Part shown: piece after piece, positions 8,561 through 15,337 of the stretch
Position numbering within the stretch: the stretch's first letter is position 1
How the letters are laid out: each line of letters opens with the position of its first letter
Virus record (IMG/VR): IMGVR_UViG_3300017935_000009
Coordinates: 1 to 25,210 of that record
Origin: a virus
Strand: one strand, 5' to 3'
Length of the DNA: 25,210 nt
Notes under the pieces: model-generated
What the model was told of the DNA's origin: nothing
Databases searched by the model: none
Seen by the model: the letters and a program-made list of their open reading frames with translations, nothing else
Program-made: the position numbers and the translations under genes

Positions 8561-9507
8561 TATTGGCCTCTTGCTTGTTTGCCTTGCTGCATGTCCATGT
8601 TCTGGCCTGATGTCAGGTTGTTCCAGTTGTTGAGAAACACGTTACGATCTTCTTCACTGATGCCCTCAGCGCGCGCGAGCAATCCCGCAAGGAACTTCTG
8701 GTTGGCGACTTGAAATCGCGGGTCATCCGCAAACGCCCATATGAGCGCGAGAAAGCCCCAATTGACGACGTACTGCATGAAGTCCGGGATGGGTGCCCAC
8801 GTTTGGTTCATGCTCGTGATTCGCGGGGCCGCTTTCTGGACGTGAATGCTTACGGGGTATGCCGCATCGGGGGCGGGCATGACGCGGAACGTCATGTTGC
8901 CGTTACCATCCTCTGTGTGAGGGTTGAGGAAGCGGGGCCGGTCAGTTTTGGAATCAAGCGACAAATTGTTCTTGACTTCCATCTCCATCCAGATCGGTGT
9001 GGACGGGTTTATATCAAGTACAGAACAATGCTCAATGTGCGAGAACTCAGGAGCAGCCAGTGTGTAATCCTGTGTCGTTGTGACACTTGCTGTGCCCGTG
9101 TCCGCTGCCGACGCGTACGTAGCAAAGTTGGTTTGGGCTGTGAAGCCCGTCGGACTGTAGGTCTGTACGACGACGAGCTGTCCGTTCAAATTCGTCGCGG
9201 TCGTAAGCCCCTTGAGCAATACAGGATTGCCGTAGAAGAACGTGTTGTTGGCGGTCACCGTCAGCACGCCGTTGGCGTCGATAGCGATGTTCGTAATCGT
9301 CGACGATGCAGGTGTCGGGTTGCACGTAAACGATAGCTCTTCGTTATTCCACCACCAAGAAAAGGGCGGGCCGAGCACGGTCTGCAGAACCATGTTGGCA
9401 TTCGAAAGTGCGGGCTCAAGGCTGTTGCCAATGACGGGGTTTCTGTCGAAGCTCAGTCGTTTGCACCAGTTGATGGTATCCAAAATTTTGACGGTTGAAA
9501 GTGCCAT
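8560..9507 (-). CDS. Tail adaptor (tubular A-like) protein with inserted beta-domain
   Basis: 315 residues, ATG 9507 with AAAGGAA upstream. Layout: helical start with EPALSNANMVLQTVLG (31-46), FSWWWN (about 49-54), an inserted beta-domain 71-142 (GVLTVTANN, LKGLTTATNLNG, TGFTAQTNF, DTGTAS), then QDYTL, WMEMEVK, an RP-containing loop, FRVMPAP (207-213), PIPDFMQYVVNWGFLALIWA (239-258) and a helical tail. The order FxWxWN, QDY, FRxxPAP, P(I/V)PD(D/F) is the same as in the gene at 10024-11103, so both are probably adaptor/gatekeeper-type proteins between portal and tail. The gp11-like assignment rests on this pattern and location, not on a search. Confidence 0.85.
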   Translation of the reverse strand: MALSTVKILDTINWCKRLSFDRNPVIGNSLEPALSNANMVLQTVLGPPFSWWWNNEELSFTCNPTPASSTITNIAIDANGVLTVTANNTFFYGNPVLLKGLTTATNLNGQLVVVQTYSPTGFTAQTNFATYASAADTGTASVTTTQDYTLAAPEFSHIEHCSVLDINPSTPIWMEMEVKNNLSLDSKTDRPRFLNPHTEDGNGNMTFRVMPAPDAAYPVSIHVQKAAPRITSMNQTWAPIPDFMQYVVNWGFLALIWAFADDPRFQVANQKFLAGLLARAEGISEEDRNVFLNNWNNLTSGQNMDMQQGKQARGQ

Positions 9508-9516
9508 AAGGTTCCT

Positions 9517-9948
9517 TTACTCGGATTCTTTTTCTTCGGTCAATTTGCGAATGACCAGAGCGCCCCAAATGAAGGGTGCGAAGGTGTTAAACCACTCACC
9601 CATCATGATAGCGAAATCGCCGATGCTGTAGATGCTGCCAAGGTCGAACACATCTGCAAGAAAGTTTAGGTGCGTCTCATCGGTCATCACACAGTGCACA
9701 TTGTCAATCATGCCGTCCGGCAACGCTACTTTGGGTGCGGGTGACACAAACGGGGGTGTGGGGATTGCAAGCGGTTCGGATTGCCCAAGCATGTCGCCTA
9801 ACTTCACGGCGTTCAACATCACGGGGAAACGGTCATGATTCGCAATAAGCACGGCCTGATTTGACGCGATGCCAGTGCCGAGAATTGCCCACGGTGCGAG
9901 CAGAACGTATAAGAATGTTTTGCTAAGAAACTGTCGAATCTTGTTCAT
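9517..9948 (-). CDS. DUF5317-like membrane protein
   Basis: 143 residues. I chose ATG 9948 (MNKIRQF) because AAAGGAA lies just before it; an upstream in-frame ATG at 9972 lacks an RBS. Residues ~9-27 are hydrophobic (TFLYVLLAPWAILGTGIAS) and can span the membrane or act as a signal anchor. The rest carries RFPVMLNAVKL, DNVHCVMTDETHLNFLADVF, and YSIGDFAIMMGEW followed by a hydrophobic end (APFIWGALVI). The xFPVxxN, HxxxTxxTxLxFLaD and SIGDxxxxxG pattern is what I know from the DUF5317 family, whose role is unknown. Embedded between two tail-adaptor-like genes, which is unexpected for a membrane protein; a holin-like or superinfection role would be speculation. Confidence 0.85.
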   Translation of the reverse strand: MNKIRQFLSKTFLYVLLAPWAILGTGIASNQAVLIANHDRFPVMLNAVKLGDMLGQSEPLAIPTPPFVSPAPKVALPDGMIDNVHCVMTDETHLNFLADVFDLGSIYSIGDFAIMMGEWFNTFAPFIWGALVIRKLTEEKESE

Positions 9949-10023
9949 GGGGTTCCTTTCCAGACAGAGCATTCATTTTCGTCGCTTTCGGCACTTGCTG
10001 AAACCCTCTGTTCGACGTAATTA

Positions 10024-10527
10024 TCAATAGCCCCAGCCCCCGAACGGGTAAGCTGGGTTGACGGGGTTAATGCCGTATCCTGTATCCATGACGCCCGCCG
10101 CTGTCGGGTAGAATCCCCAGTCGTCTTGCTCGCGGGAGCCCTGACGGACAGCATTATCGCAGGACTTCAACCATATCGCCCATTCATCTTTGAACTTCGC
10201 TCGCACCTTTGCATCAGGCGAACGACGGAAGCATTGTGCGAAAAACCCTTGCTTGAAATACGAGTAGTAGTCGTCGGGCACAGGGTCGATATATTGCGAC
10301 ATCTTCGTAAAGAGAGGAACGCGCGCCTGTCCTACTGGCAGAATTCTCCACATTGGCCCCGTCTGTGCTGGCGCGGGGTTGATACGGAAGCCTTGCCCCT
10401 TGGGATTGATTGCGGTCCACACGACAGTGCCGTCAGTGGCAGTCGTCGCCACAATAGTCTGGTTGGCAAGTGTTGGGAACACAGGGTTTAGGTTTGTGAG
10501 AAATGGGTTAGTCGATCCGCATACCCC
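10024..10527 (-). CDS. Second half of tail-adaptor-like gene, in frame after an internal TAA
   Basis: The frame continues without shift from the TAA at 10528-10530: 15 codons follow to a GTG at 10482, then to a stop at 10024. It contains a DGTVVWTAINPKG motif, GFRINPAP, QYIDPVPDDYYSYFKQGFFA, RRSPDAK and the tail EQDDWGFYP. GFRINPAP and the PDD block match FRVMPAP and PIPDF in the protein at 8560-9507. Neither the GTG at 10482 nor any other early start has a ribosome binding site, so separate translation looks unlikely. Either the stop is read through, the half is made from an unseen start, or the gene is inactivated (or the TAA is a sequencing error). Confidence 0.7.
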   Translation of the reverse strand, partial: GVCGSTNPFLTNLNPVFPTLANQTIVATTATDGTVVWTAINPKGQGFRINPAPAQTGPMWRILPVGQARVPLFTKMSQYIDPVPDDYYSYFKQGFFAQCFRRSPDAKVRAKFKDEWAIWLKSCDNAVRQGSREQDDWGFYPTAAGVMDTGYGINPVNPAYPFGGWGY

Positions 10528-11103
10528 TTATGTCGTGACAACCCACAAATTGCCGAAGGCGTCCGTGATGCAGGTGATGGGGTTTCTCGGGGTAGTTGTA
10601 AGTCCGGATGGGCTCGTATAGACAACGCCGGGACCGGGGTTCGGACACCCAGTCAGGCCGTCGATCTGACTTTGCCCCCACATGCCACACTGCATCGTGT
10701 CATTCTGCATCCAGCTTATTTTACAAACTCTGCTGGTGCTCATTTGCGTGCTGACTTCCAAAACGTCTCGCTTGACTTCGATGGGAACGATGATCTTGGG
10801 GAATGTGGTGATGTTCTGATAGACCGCGGTGCAGCTTTCAAGCCAGCCGAGGTTCAGAAGTCCGGGGATGAAATAGTCTTGCTGGTAACTGTTGATATAA
10901 AATGGCGGAACCAGAATGCGGTTCCACTTCCAGTTGAACGGTTCCCCGTCGGGTGTGCCTGCTAACATTGCCGTCATGGTGTCATTTGTGATCGACAGCG
11001 CGGGCTGGTCGGAGTACCCACCGTTGGGCAGTACTGGCGCAATCTCTGCGAATGTAAGTGCATCGTCCACAAGTGCGCGAATTTGAATCGAACTGTTCCC
11101 CAT
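10528..11103 (-). CDS. First half of tail-adaptor-like gene, ends at internal TAA
   Basis: 191 residues from ATG 11103 (MGNSSIQIRALVDD), chosen because AGGAG lies right before it; the longer frame from 11163 has no such site. It contains EPFNWKWN, PPFYINSYQQDYFIPG, GWLES, PIEVKRDV and a Trp/Cys-containing loop, then FGNLWVVTT and TAA at 10528-10530. The frame is open again directly after the TAA, and the downstream 167 codons hold the expected C-terminal half (GFRINPAP, PVPDD, DWGFYP). The joined product would be 358 residues plus whatever is inserted at the stop, close in size to the related 315-residue protein at 8560-9507. Likely role: ring between portal and tail nozzle, by inference. Confidence 0.75.
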   Translation of the reverse strand: MGNSSIQIRALVDDALTFAEIAPVLPNGGYSDQPALSITNDTMTAMLAGTPDGEPFNWKWNRILVPPFYINSYQQDYFIPGLLNLGWLESCTAVYQNITTFPKIIVPIEVKRDVLEVSTQMSTSRVCKISWMQNDTMQCGMWGQSQIDGLTGCPNPGPGVVYTSPSGLTTTPRNPITCITDAFGNLWVVTT

Positions 11104-11175
11104 AGGTCTCCTAAATAGAAAATGAAGCGGCATTGCTCTTGAGAGCCAAGCCCCGCGCCGCAACGGTTGATAGAT

Positions 11176-11865
11176 TTACCTCAGGTTAGTCGAAGCAATT
11201 CGCTCCCGGTAAATGTCGGCAGCGTCCACCATCTTGCCCGACGCTACGTCGAACGTAGAGAAGCGACATTGGACTGAGCCTGACATCGAGTTGTTTGTTT
11301 CGAAGTTACACGCACGAAGGTATTCCACTCGCGCCGCTTCGAACTTTTCCTTGTCGAACTTTCCATCCTTCACGGAGACGTTCTTGCCGTCGCGGAAGTA
11401 GAAGTTCTTTTCGACCGGAGGTGCCCACGTCTTAGCGCAGCGAAGGCAGCGTACCCAGATGTCGCCGTTAATCATTTGGTGCTTGATGACCGAATACTGG
11501 TTACCGTTGCCACCTGTCGAGATGACGCGCATGTCGCGCTGGCTTGCCGTTCCACCCTTTTTATGGGTGCAAATGGTCCAACGATACAGGTCAGTCGCGT
11601 CCGCCTGTGCAAATGCCTTACCCTGAGACTCACGGTCGTACTGGAGTTGTTTGGACGCCAGTGCTTCCTTTTCGAGTTCAATCTTCAATTTCCTGATGTC
11701 GAGATTCCGACGCTCGCGCTCAGCCGCCTTGGCTTCCAACTCTTCTCGCAAGTTCTGCTGTTCCAACAGAACGTTCTCAAGTTGAATGCGCTTGATCTGT
11801 TCGTTCGTCGTTTCCGGCACTGTGGTCGTAATGGCGGTTACTGCAGTGTTTCCTTCGATACTCAT
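11176..11865 (-). CDS. Coiled-coil protein with putative zinc site
   Basis: 229 residues, ATG 11865 with AAGGAGGAG upstream. Residues about 22-85 are a Glu/Lys/Leu/Gln-rich heptad region (QLENVLLEQQNLREELEAKA), a strong coiled-coil candidate. Residues 95-147 contain WTICTHKKGG, IKHQMINGDIWVRC and CLRCAKTW: C99, H101, H129, C140 and C143 could bind zinc, in a CxH...HxnCxxC arrangement. The last ~80 residues are charged, with one more Cys pair (C at ACNFE and VQCRF). It sits between small unknown genes and the tail adaptor gene. No known family could be named; an assembly or structural role is possible. Confidence 0.85.
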   Translation of the reverse strand: MSIEGNTAVTAITTTVPETTNEQIKRIQLENVLLEQQNLREELEAKAAERERRNLDIRKLKIELEKEALASKQLQYDRESQGKAFAQADATDLYRWTICTHKKGGTASQRDMRVISTGGNGNQYSVIKHQMINGDIWVRCLRCAKTWAPPVEKNFYFRDGKNVSVKDGKFDKEKFEAARVEYLRACNFETNNSMSGSVQCRFSTFDVASGKMVDAADIYRERIASTNLR

Positions 11866-11874
11866 GACTCCTCC

Positions 11875-12129
11875 TTAGTTTTCTTTCAAAGCTACGGGAC
11901 TTTCTCCCGACAAAAAATCAACGTACGACTGACATGATTTTGGATCAGTCGGCGGAAAGAAATGTTGTAATGCACGCTGACGGGTGACTTCCGCGTTTTT
12001 GTATGCCCGACTCGCGCTAGTTTCAAAAGTAAATGTCCAACACCATGTGTAAAAACACAAGGAAACATCTACATAAAATTTTTGCTTGTTTACAAACACA
12101 CCGAATGAGACCTGATTTCTAGTCTGCAT
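11875..12129 (-). CDS. Hypothetical protein, 84 aa
   Basis: ATG 12129 is preceded by TAGGAGGACTC, a strong ribosome binding site, and the gene fits neatly between its neighbours. The first half is aromatic and beta-like (VSFGVFVNKQKFYVDVSLCF, YTWCWTFTFE), the second half polar and probably helical (AYKNAEVTRQRALQHFF). A QHFFPPTDPKSCQSYVDF segment may be a turn. There is no signal peptide, membrane segment or catalytic motif. Function unknown. Confidence 0.75.
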   Translation of the reverse strand: MQTRNQVSFGVFVNKQKFYVDVSLCFYTWCWTFTFETSASRAYKNAEVTRQRALQHFFPPTDPKSCQSYVDFLSGESPVALKEN

Positions 12130-12137
12130 GAGTCCTC

Positions 12138-12812
12138 CTATATTCTCCCACCTGCGCGTCGGAACTGATACAGCGTTTCGTTGTACCGACTGAAGGCTGG
12201 TGTTTGTTTCGGCTTACCAAAAACTTCGTCCGCCTGTGCTTCTGTCAATGCGGACTTCAAAATCAACTGCAAGAGACACGTTCTCCAGCCGCGGTATTTC
12301 TCCGCAAGTGGTACTCCGTGCTCGTCGAACGACATGACACTCAACTCGGGCATAAAGCCCAACTGCACCCAGCAACCTACCTCAGACGGCAGGCTATCGC
12401 GCTGAATGATCAGTGTCACCATCCTCGGCATTGGATGGGGTTTATACCAACACTTGACGCCTGCTTTGCGCAGCTTGCCAATGAACTCCGAAGAGTGCAT
12501 TATGGTTCCGACTCTTGCGCCCGCATCCGCGTACTCGCCCGGCTCGACCCATTGATATTCTTTGGCAAGCGCTGCGTTTTGTTCCTGCCAGCGTGCCAAC
12601 TCCTCTTTGTTCAAATTGCTCGTGCTGTCATGGACACGCGTTGCGTAGTCGTCAATCTCGGCCTGAAGTTCAGAGGTGACATTTTCACCATCCAACGACT
12701 CGTTCCACGTCTTTTTCGACCGCACCGGCTGTGCTATCGTTGGGACGGGTGTGGGTGCTGAATTTTCCCACCGTTCAAAATAATCCTGATTGCTCACAAA
12801 CCCTGTGCTCAT
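12138..12812 (-). CDS. Hypothetical phage protein with GWRT motif, 224 aa
   Basis: I place the start at ATG 12812 (MSTGFVSNQ) because CCGGAGGAGTC lies directly before it; an in-frame ATG at 12878 would run through a strong hairpin and lacks an RBS. Residues ~50-105 are charged and helical (ELQAEIDDYATRVHD, NLNKEELARWQEQNAALAKE). The C-terminal half is well ordered: GVKCWYKPHPMPRM, VGCWVQLGFMPELSVM, FDEHGVPLAEKYRGWRTCLL and a helical end with EVFGKPKQTP. The combination EKYRGWRT plus FGxP recurs, as far as I recall, in uncharacterised proteins of soil phages. No enzymatic motif identified. Confidence 0.85.
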   Translation of the reverse strand: MSTGFVSNQDYFERWENSAPTPVPTIAQPVRSKKTWNESLDGENVTSELQAEIDDYATRVHDSTSNLNKEELARWQEQNAALAKEYQWVEPGEYADAGARVGTIMHSSEFIGKLRKAGVKCWYKPHPMPRMVTLIIQRDSLPSEVGCWVQLGFMPELSVMSFDEHGVPLAEKYRGWRTCLLQLILKSALTEAQADEVFGKPKQTPAFSRYNETLYQFRRAGGRI

Positions 12813-12831
12813 GACTCCTCCGGTTTCCACT

Positions 12832-12876
12832 GACTCCGCTGGCCGAGGGCGAAGGACCGCTTCCGCCGAGGGAGTC
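12832..12876 (-). promoter_or_regulatory. Strong hairpin in leader of the 12138-12812 gene
   Basis: On the minus strand GACTCC (12871-12876 side) pairs with GGAGTC (12832-12837 side), and inside it GGCG-G-AAG pairs with CTTCGCC around a short loop. The structure ends about 20 bases before ATG 12812 and sits in the 141-base gap after the 12954-13232 gene. No U-tract follows, so an RNA-processing or stabilising leader fits better than a terminator. The rest of the gap shows no gene. Confidence 0.4.
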
Positions 12877-12953
12877 ATTGCACATCATGATGCTGTATAT
12901 CGGTCGCTCGTGCGGGGATCAGCCGCAGTCACTTCCGACGCTTCGTCGCTGTG

Positions 12954-13232
12954 TTAACCCAGCGCTTCCACCTCGTGCGATGCTTTGGGTAATCCACCCG
13001 GTGTTGCATCGCCACTGACCGTGGCATCAAATTTCCCTTCACATAAATCTTTGAACATCTCGTCGTTCTGCTGAGCGACCTCGACCGTGCGCCTCAGGCT
13101 TTCGTTGGCTGTTCGCAAAGCGCGAACAACCGTTCTCAAAATTCGGTTCGAATTACGAACCTTCGTGACCTCATGCTGCAGGATGTCGTTGGACTCAATG
13201 AGCCCTGCGATGACCAAATCCTTGTCCTCCAT
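12954..13232 (-). CDS. Small coiled-coil protein, 92 aa
   Basis: ATG 13232 follows GGAGGCTAT. Residues ~1-62 show a heptad pattern of Leu/Val/Ile with charged residues (LIESNDILQHEVTKVRNSNR, RALRTANESLRRTVEVAQQN), so a coiled coil or helix bundle is likely. The last 25 residues are Gly/Ala/Pro-rich and probably disordered. Its leader is identical over 23 bases to that of the 13251-13691 gene. Function unknown. Confidence 0.8.
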   Translation of the reverse strand: MEDKDLVIAGLIESNDILQHEVTKVRNSNRILRTVVRALRTANESLRRTVEVAQQNDEMFKDLCEGKFDATVSGDATPGGLPKASHEVEALG

Positions 13233-13252
13233 ATAGCCTCCTCTGACTATTT
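13230..13252 (-). repeat. Repeated 23-bp translation start leader, copy 1
   Basis: These 23 bases, which span the ATG of the 12954-13232 gene, its GGAGG site and part of an AGTCAGAGG run, are identical to 13689-13711 in front of the 13251-13691 gene. An exact match this long outside a coding constraint suggests duplication or selection for the same translation rate. Confidence 0.75.
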
Positions 13253-13691
13253 ACCGTACGGCGCTCGCCGCTGCAAACTTGAATCTGTAAGCCGCCCAAC
13301 CCGACGCTATGCATTCTGGGTCGGCAACACTTGGCGTGTCATAGTACAAAACGTGGGCCTTGATGTTATTCTCAAAGAGATCAACTATGTGTACACCAAC
13401 ACCGTACTTACGCATGGCATTCCCGACCAGCGCATTATACGTCGAAGCGCACATGTGTCCCAATCGCTCAGCAACGACCGTAATTACGTCTGTGGGTTGT
13501 GTGTTAAACCAGTCGCAATACTCCTCAAGGGATACGTACTTGGTGTTGTCAATGACGCCTAACTGAATGACATGACATGGTGCGTCGGTCTTAGACAACT
13601 TCAACCAATCAATCTGGCCTTTGTCGTAGAATCGCATGTCCTGACGGACAGTTTGTTCGAATGCCTGTTGGAACTCCTCCTCTTTGTTCAT
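13251..13691 (-). CDS. Hypothetical protein, 146 aa
   Basis: ATG 13691 (MNKEEEFQQ) is preferred because GAGGAGGCTAT precedes it; the longer frame to 13823 would overlap a small membrane-protein gene that has its own RBS. The N-terminus is acidic and helical (EEEFQQAFEQTVRQDMRFYD); then follow beta/alpha segments with CHVIQLGVIDNTKYVSLEEY, CDWFNTQPTDVITVVAERLG and VGVHIVDLFENN. Four Cys are scattered. No known domain recognised, and no signal or membrane segment. It lies in a run of small genes of unknown function between head and tail genes. Confidence 0.8.
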   Translation of the reverse strand: MNKEEEFQQAFEQTVRQDMRFYDKGQIDWLKLSKTDAPCHVIQLGVIDNTKYVSLEEYCDWFNTQPTDVITVVAERLGHMCASTYNALVGNAMRKYGVGVHIVDLFENNIKAHVLYYDTPSVADPECIASGWAAYRFKFAAASAVR

Positions 13692-13711
13692 ATAGCCTCC
13701 TCTGACTATTT
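13689..13711 (-). repeat. Repeated 23-bp translation start leader, copy 2
   Basis: Identical to 13230-13252. It includes the start codon and GGAGG site of the 13251-13691 gene and overlaps the stop codon of the upstream membrane peptide. Confidence 0.75.
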
Positions 13712-13834
13712 GTGTAGCAACAAAATATGGTTGTAATGCACGAGCAACAAGATGCCCGTTACCTGAATTACGACGGAGATGACCGCTGCGACGGTACGAA
13801 CAAACGCCCATCGACTTTCCCATTTACTCAGCAT
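13706..13834 (-). CDS. Small single-pass membrane protein, 42 aa
   Basis: ATG 13834 is preceded by TCGGAGGGAGAT, one of the best ribosome binding sites in the window. The peptide has a charged start (MLSKWESRWAFVR), one hydrophobic helix of about 20 residues (TVAAVISVVIQVTGILLLV) and a short polar tail ending HKstop. The N-terminal Arg/Lys suggest the N-terminus stays in the cytoplasm. Its stop codon lies inside the leader of the next gene. A holin-like or other membrane role cannot be decided from sequence. Confidence 0.7.
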   Translation of the reverse strand: MLSKWESRWAFVRTVAAVISVVIQVTGILLLVHYNHILLLHK

Positions 13835-13902
13835 ATCTCCCTCCGAAAGATTAGGGGCAGGATGCGCGATACTCTGCTTGCAGGTCGCCTGCCCTCTGTT
13901 TC

Positions 13903-14052
13903 TTAGCCTATACTTGTGCCACCTGTCACGGTGACAAGCAGTGTGGATTTGCCGCGCGTGCCCGCGACTGTGGGAGAAATGAGGTGGACGCCAGTGCCTG
14001 TCAATACGACTGCGGCTGCAACGCCGAGCCCTGTAGTAGGATTATCTGACAT
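13903..14052 (-). CDS. 49-aa protein resembling the N-terminus of the Ig-like protein
   Basis: ATG 14052 follows AAAGGAAAAACAT; stop TAA at 13903-13905. The peptide opens MSDNPTTGLGVAAAVVLTGTG and ends with a beta-like GKSTLLVTVTGG. The MSxNP...TxGLxVAAxVxxTGT pattern matches the start of the Ig-like protein encoded directly upstream (14103-14687). It is therefore probably a shortened duplicate of that gene or a peptide sharing the same capsid-docking segment. Coding is supported by RBS, spacing and the resemblance; function is unknown. Confidence 0.7.
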   Translation of the reverse strand: MSDNPTTGLGVAAAVVLTGTGVHLISPTVAGTRGKSTLLVTVTGGTSIG

Positions 14053-14102
14053 ATGTTTTTCCTTTCAGAGTGGGGCGGTAAATAACCGCCCCTGTACTCG
14101 GG

Positions 14103-14687
14103 TTACGCTACAACCGTGACAACAATCTGTGCATAAATCATCTGCACAGGATCGCCAGATGCCTGCGAGGGCTCCGGGTCTGCCGCAGCACTTGCGAAAT
14201 CGAAAGTCGGGAACTGCACTTCGATAACCGCTTGGCCGAGAGCCAGACCAGTGATGAGGCCTGTGGAACTGACCGATGCTACGCTGCCGTTATAGCCAGC
14301 GAATGCCGACGGTCGGTACCATGCGGGAGCGCCCGCTGCGGGGTCGTTGTACGACTTGTAGACAGGCGAGCCAACCGGAGTATAGGTCGTGTTAGCCACG
14401 TCCTTCAGGACAGTGGTCAATTGGCAAGTGTCAGCGTAAACGGTTCCGCCGTAAGTCGCGCCCGACAAACTCAGTGTCAGAGCATATTGTGCGACAGGGT
14501 GATTGGTCGATGCGACCGCGCCGTAGCCTTCGCCGTTCAGACCACGAGTGTCATTAGGCGTTGCTTCGGTAGCGACGGTCAGTCCGCCATTGGCGGGGTT
14601 GGTGATGTTAGTGCCGGTCACTTGGACGTAAGCCGCTACGTTCAGGCCATCAGTCGGATTGTGCTGTGGATTCGGATTTCCGGACAT
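14103..14687 (-). CDS. Ig-like (BIG2-type) putative head decoration protein
   Basis: 194 residues, ATG 14687, with a weaker AAGGG site. Residues 1-35 are a Pro/Asn/Gly-rich lead with GLNVAAYVQVTGTN; the following region (about 65-194) is beta-rich and contains VASVSSTGLITGLALGQAVI (136-155), the hallmark of bacterial Ig-like domain group 2 (VSSTGLVTG...G.A.I). Such domains are common on phage capsids and tails, where they bind weakly to cell-surface or mucus sugars. It comes right after the HNH gene and the capsid gene, which favours a head decoration or fibre role. Specific partner unknown. Confidence 0.85.
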   Translation of the reverse strand: MSGNPNPQHNPTDGLNVAAYVQVTGTNITNPANGGLTVATEATPNDTRGLNGEGYGAVASTNHPVAQYALTLSLSGATYGGTVYADTCQLTTVLKDVANTTYTPVGSPVYKSYNDPAAGAPAWYRPSAFAGYNGSVASVSSTGLITGLALGQAVIEVQFPTFDFASAAADPEPSQASGDPVQMIYAQIVVTVVA

Positions 14688-14690
14688 AGA

Positions 14691-15311
14691 TTATTTCCCT
14701 TCTGCGAGGGCCTTAGCCCTCGTCAACACTTCTGTGATTCTCATGTCCACAAGCAGAGACGGAATCTGGTGCCCGAAGTTCCTAGTCATAGCCATTTCCA
14801 TCCAAGCCCGTAATGAAAACTTTGACTTGCTAGCTTGGCATGACAACATCGAACTCTCAGGATGTGAACTGCAACAAGGCACGAGGTTACCTTTTACATG
14901 TCCAAGAGATGAATCAATTCGATCCAACCCCCAAACTTTTCCTTTTTCAGGTAATCGACCACAATAAGTACAAGTTCGTGGATTTCCAGAATCGTCCAGA
15001 TAGTAATGAATCACTTCTGTCGGATTAGAAAAACCAAATTCTCGTCCTGCTACTTTGTCCGTCCAACGCATTCCATTATATCGTTTTCTGATAATCTTGT
15101 AATAGCCGTTAGACATCTTCTGTGCTCGTGCAGTGAATGCCGAGCCCGCTTGTATATATTCCACAAGCGTACCGTCTTTTCGCCATCCGGCAGCCCAATC
15201 CTGTATCGTATCAATACAAACACCTGTTCGGTTCGATATTTCCTGTTGGCTTCTCCGTAGACGCAACAACTCTAAAACTTTACTTTTCACTTCTTCTGGA
15301 AGTGCTTTCAT
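14691..15311 (-). CDS. Free-standing HNH homing endonuclease
   Basis: 206 residues, ATG 15311 after TTAAGGAGGGAAC. Residues 1-45 form a helix-turn-helix-like unit (QQEISNRTGVCIDTIQDWAA). Around 114-147 sits an HNH/zinc core: TCTYCGR (C114, C117), GLDRIDSSLGHVKGN (D130, H138, N142) and PCC (C146, C147). The usual CN..K after the second Cys pair is replaced by SHPESS, so zinc binding may be altered. It begins 72 bases downstream of the capsid stop, separated by a hairpin, and next to an ORF-less group I intron. That makes it a candidate for spreading the intron or itself (collaborative homing), which is inference. Confidence 0.9.
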   Translation of the reverse strand: MKALPEEVKSKVLELLRLRRSQQEISNRTGVCIDTIQDWAAGWRKDGTLVEYIQAGSAFTARAQKMSNGYYKIIRKRYNGMRWTDKVAGREFGFSNPTEVIHYYLDDSGNPRTCTYCGRLPEKGKVWGLDRIDSSLGHVKGNLVPCCSSHPESSMLSCQASKSKFSLRAWMEMAMTRNFGHQIPSLLVDMRITEVLTRAKALAEGK

Positions 15312-15337
15312 GTTCCCTCCTTAATAGGGATGCCAAA

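Noticed and set aside
11104-11163. Upstream start at 11163 for the tail-adaptor gene
   Set aside because: The extra 20 residues are Arg-rich and lack an RBS, while ATG 11103 has AGGAG.
13692-13823. N-terminal extension of the 13251-13691 gene
   Set aside because: The extension has no RBS and overlaps the membrane-peptide gene in another frame; ATG 13691 has GGAGG.
14706-14721. GAGGGC/GCCCTC hairpin at the end of the HNH gene as a terminator
   Set aside because: It lies in coding sequence and has no U-tract; it may be chance.
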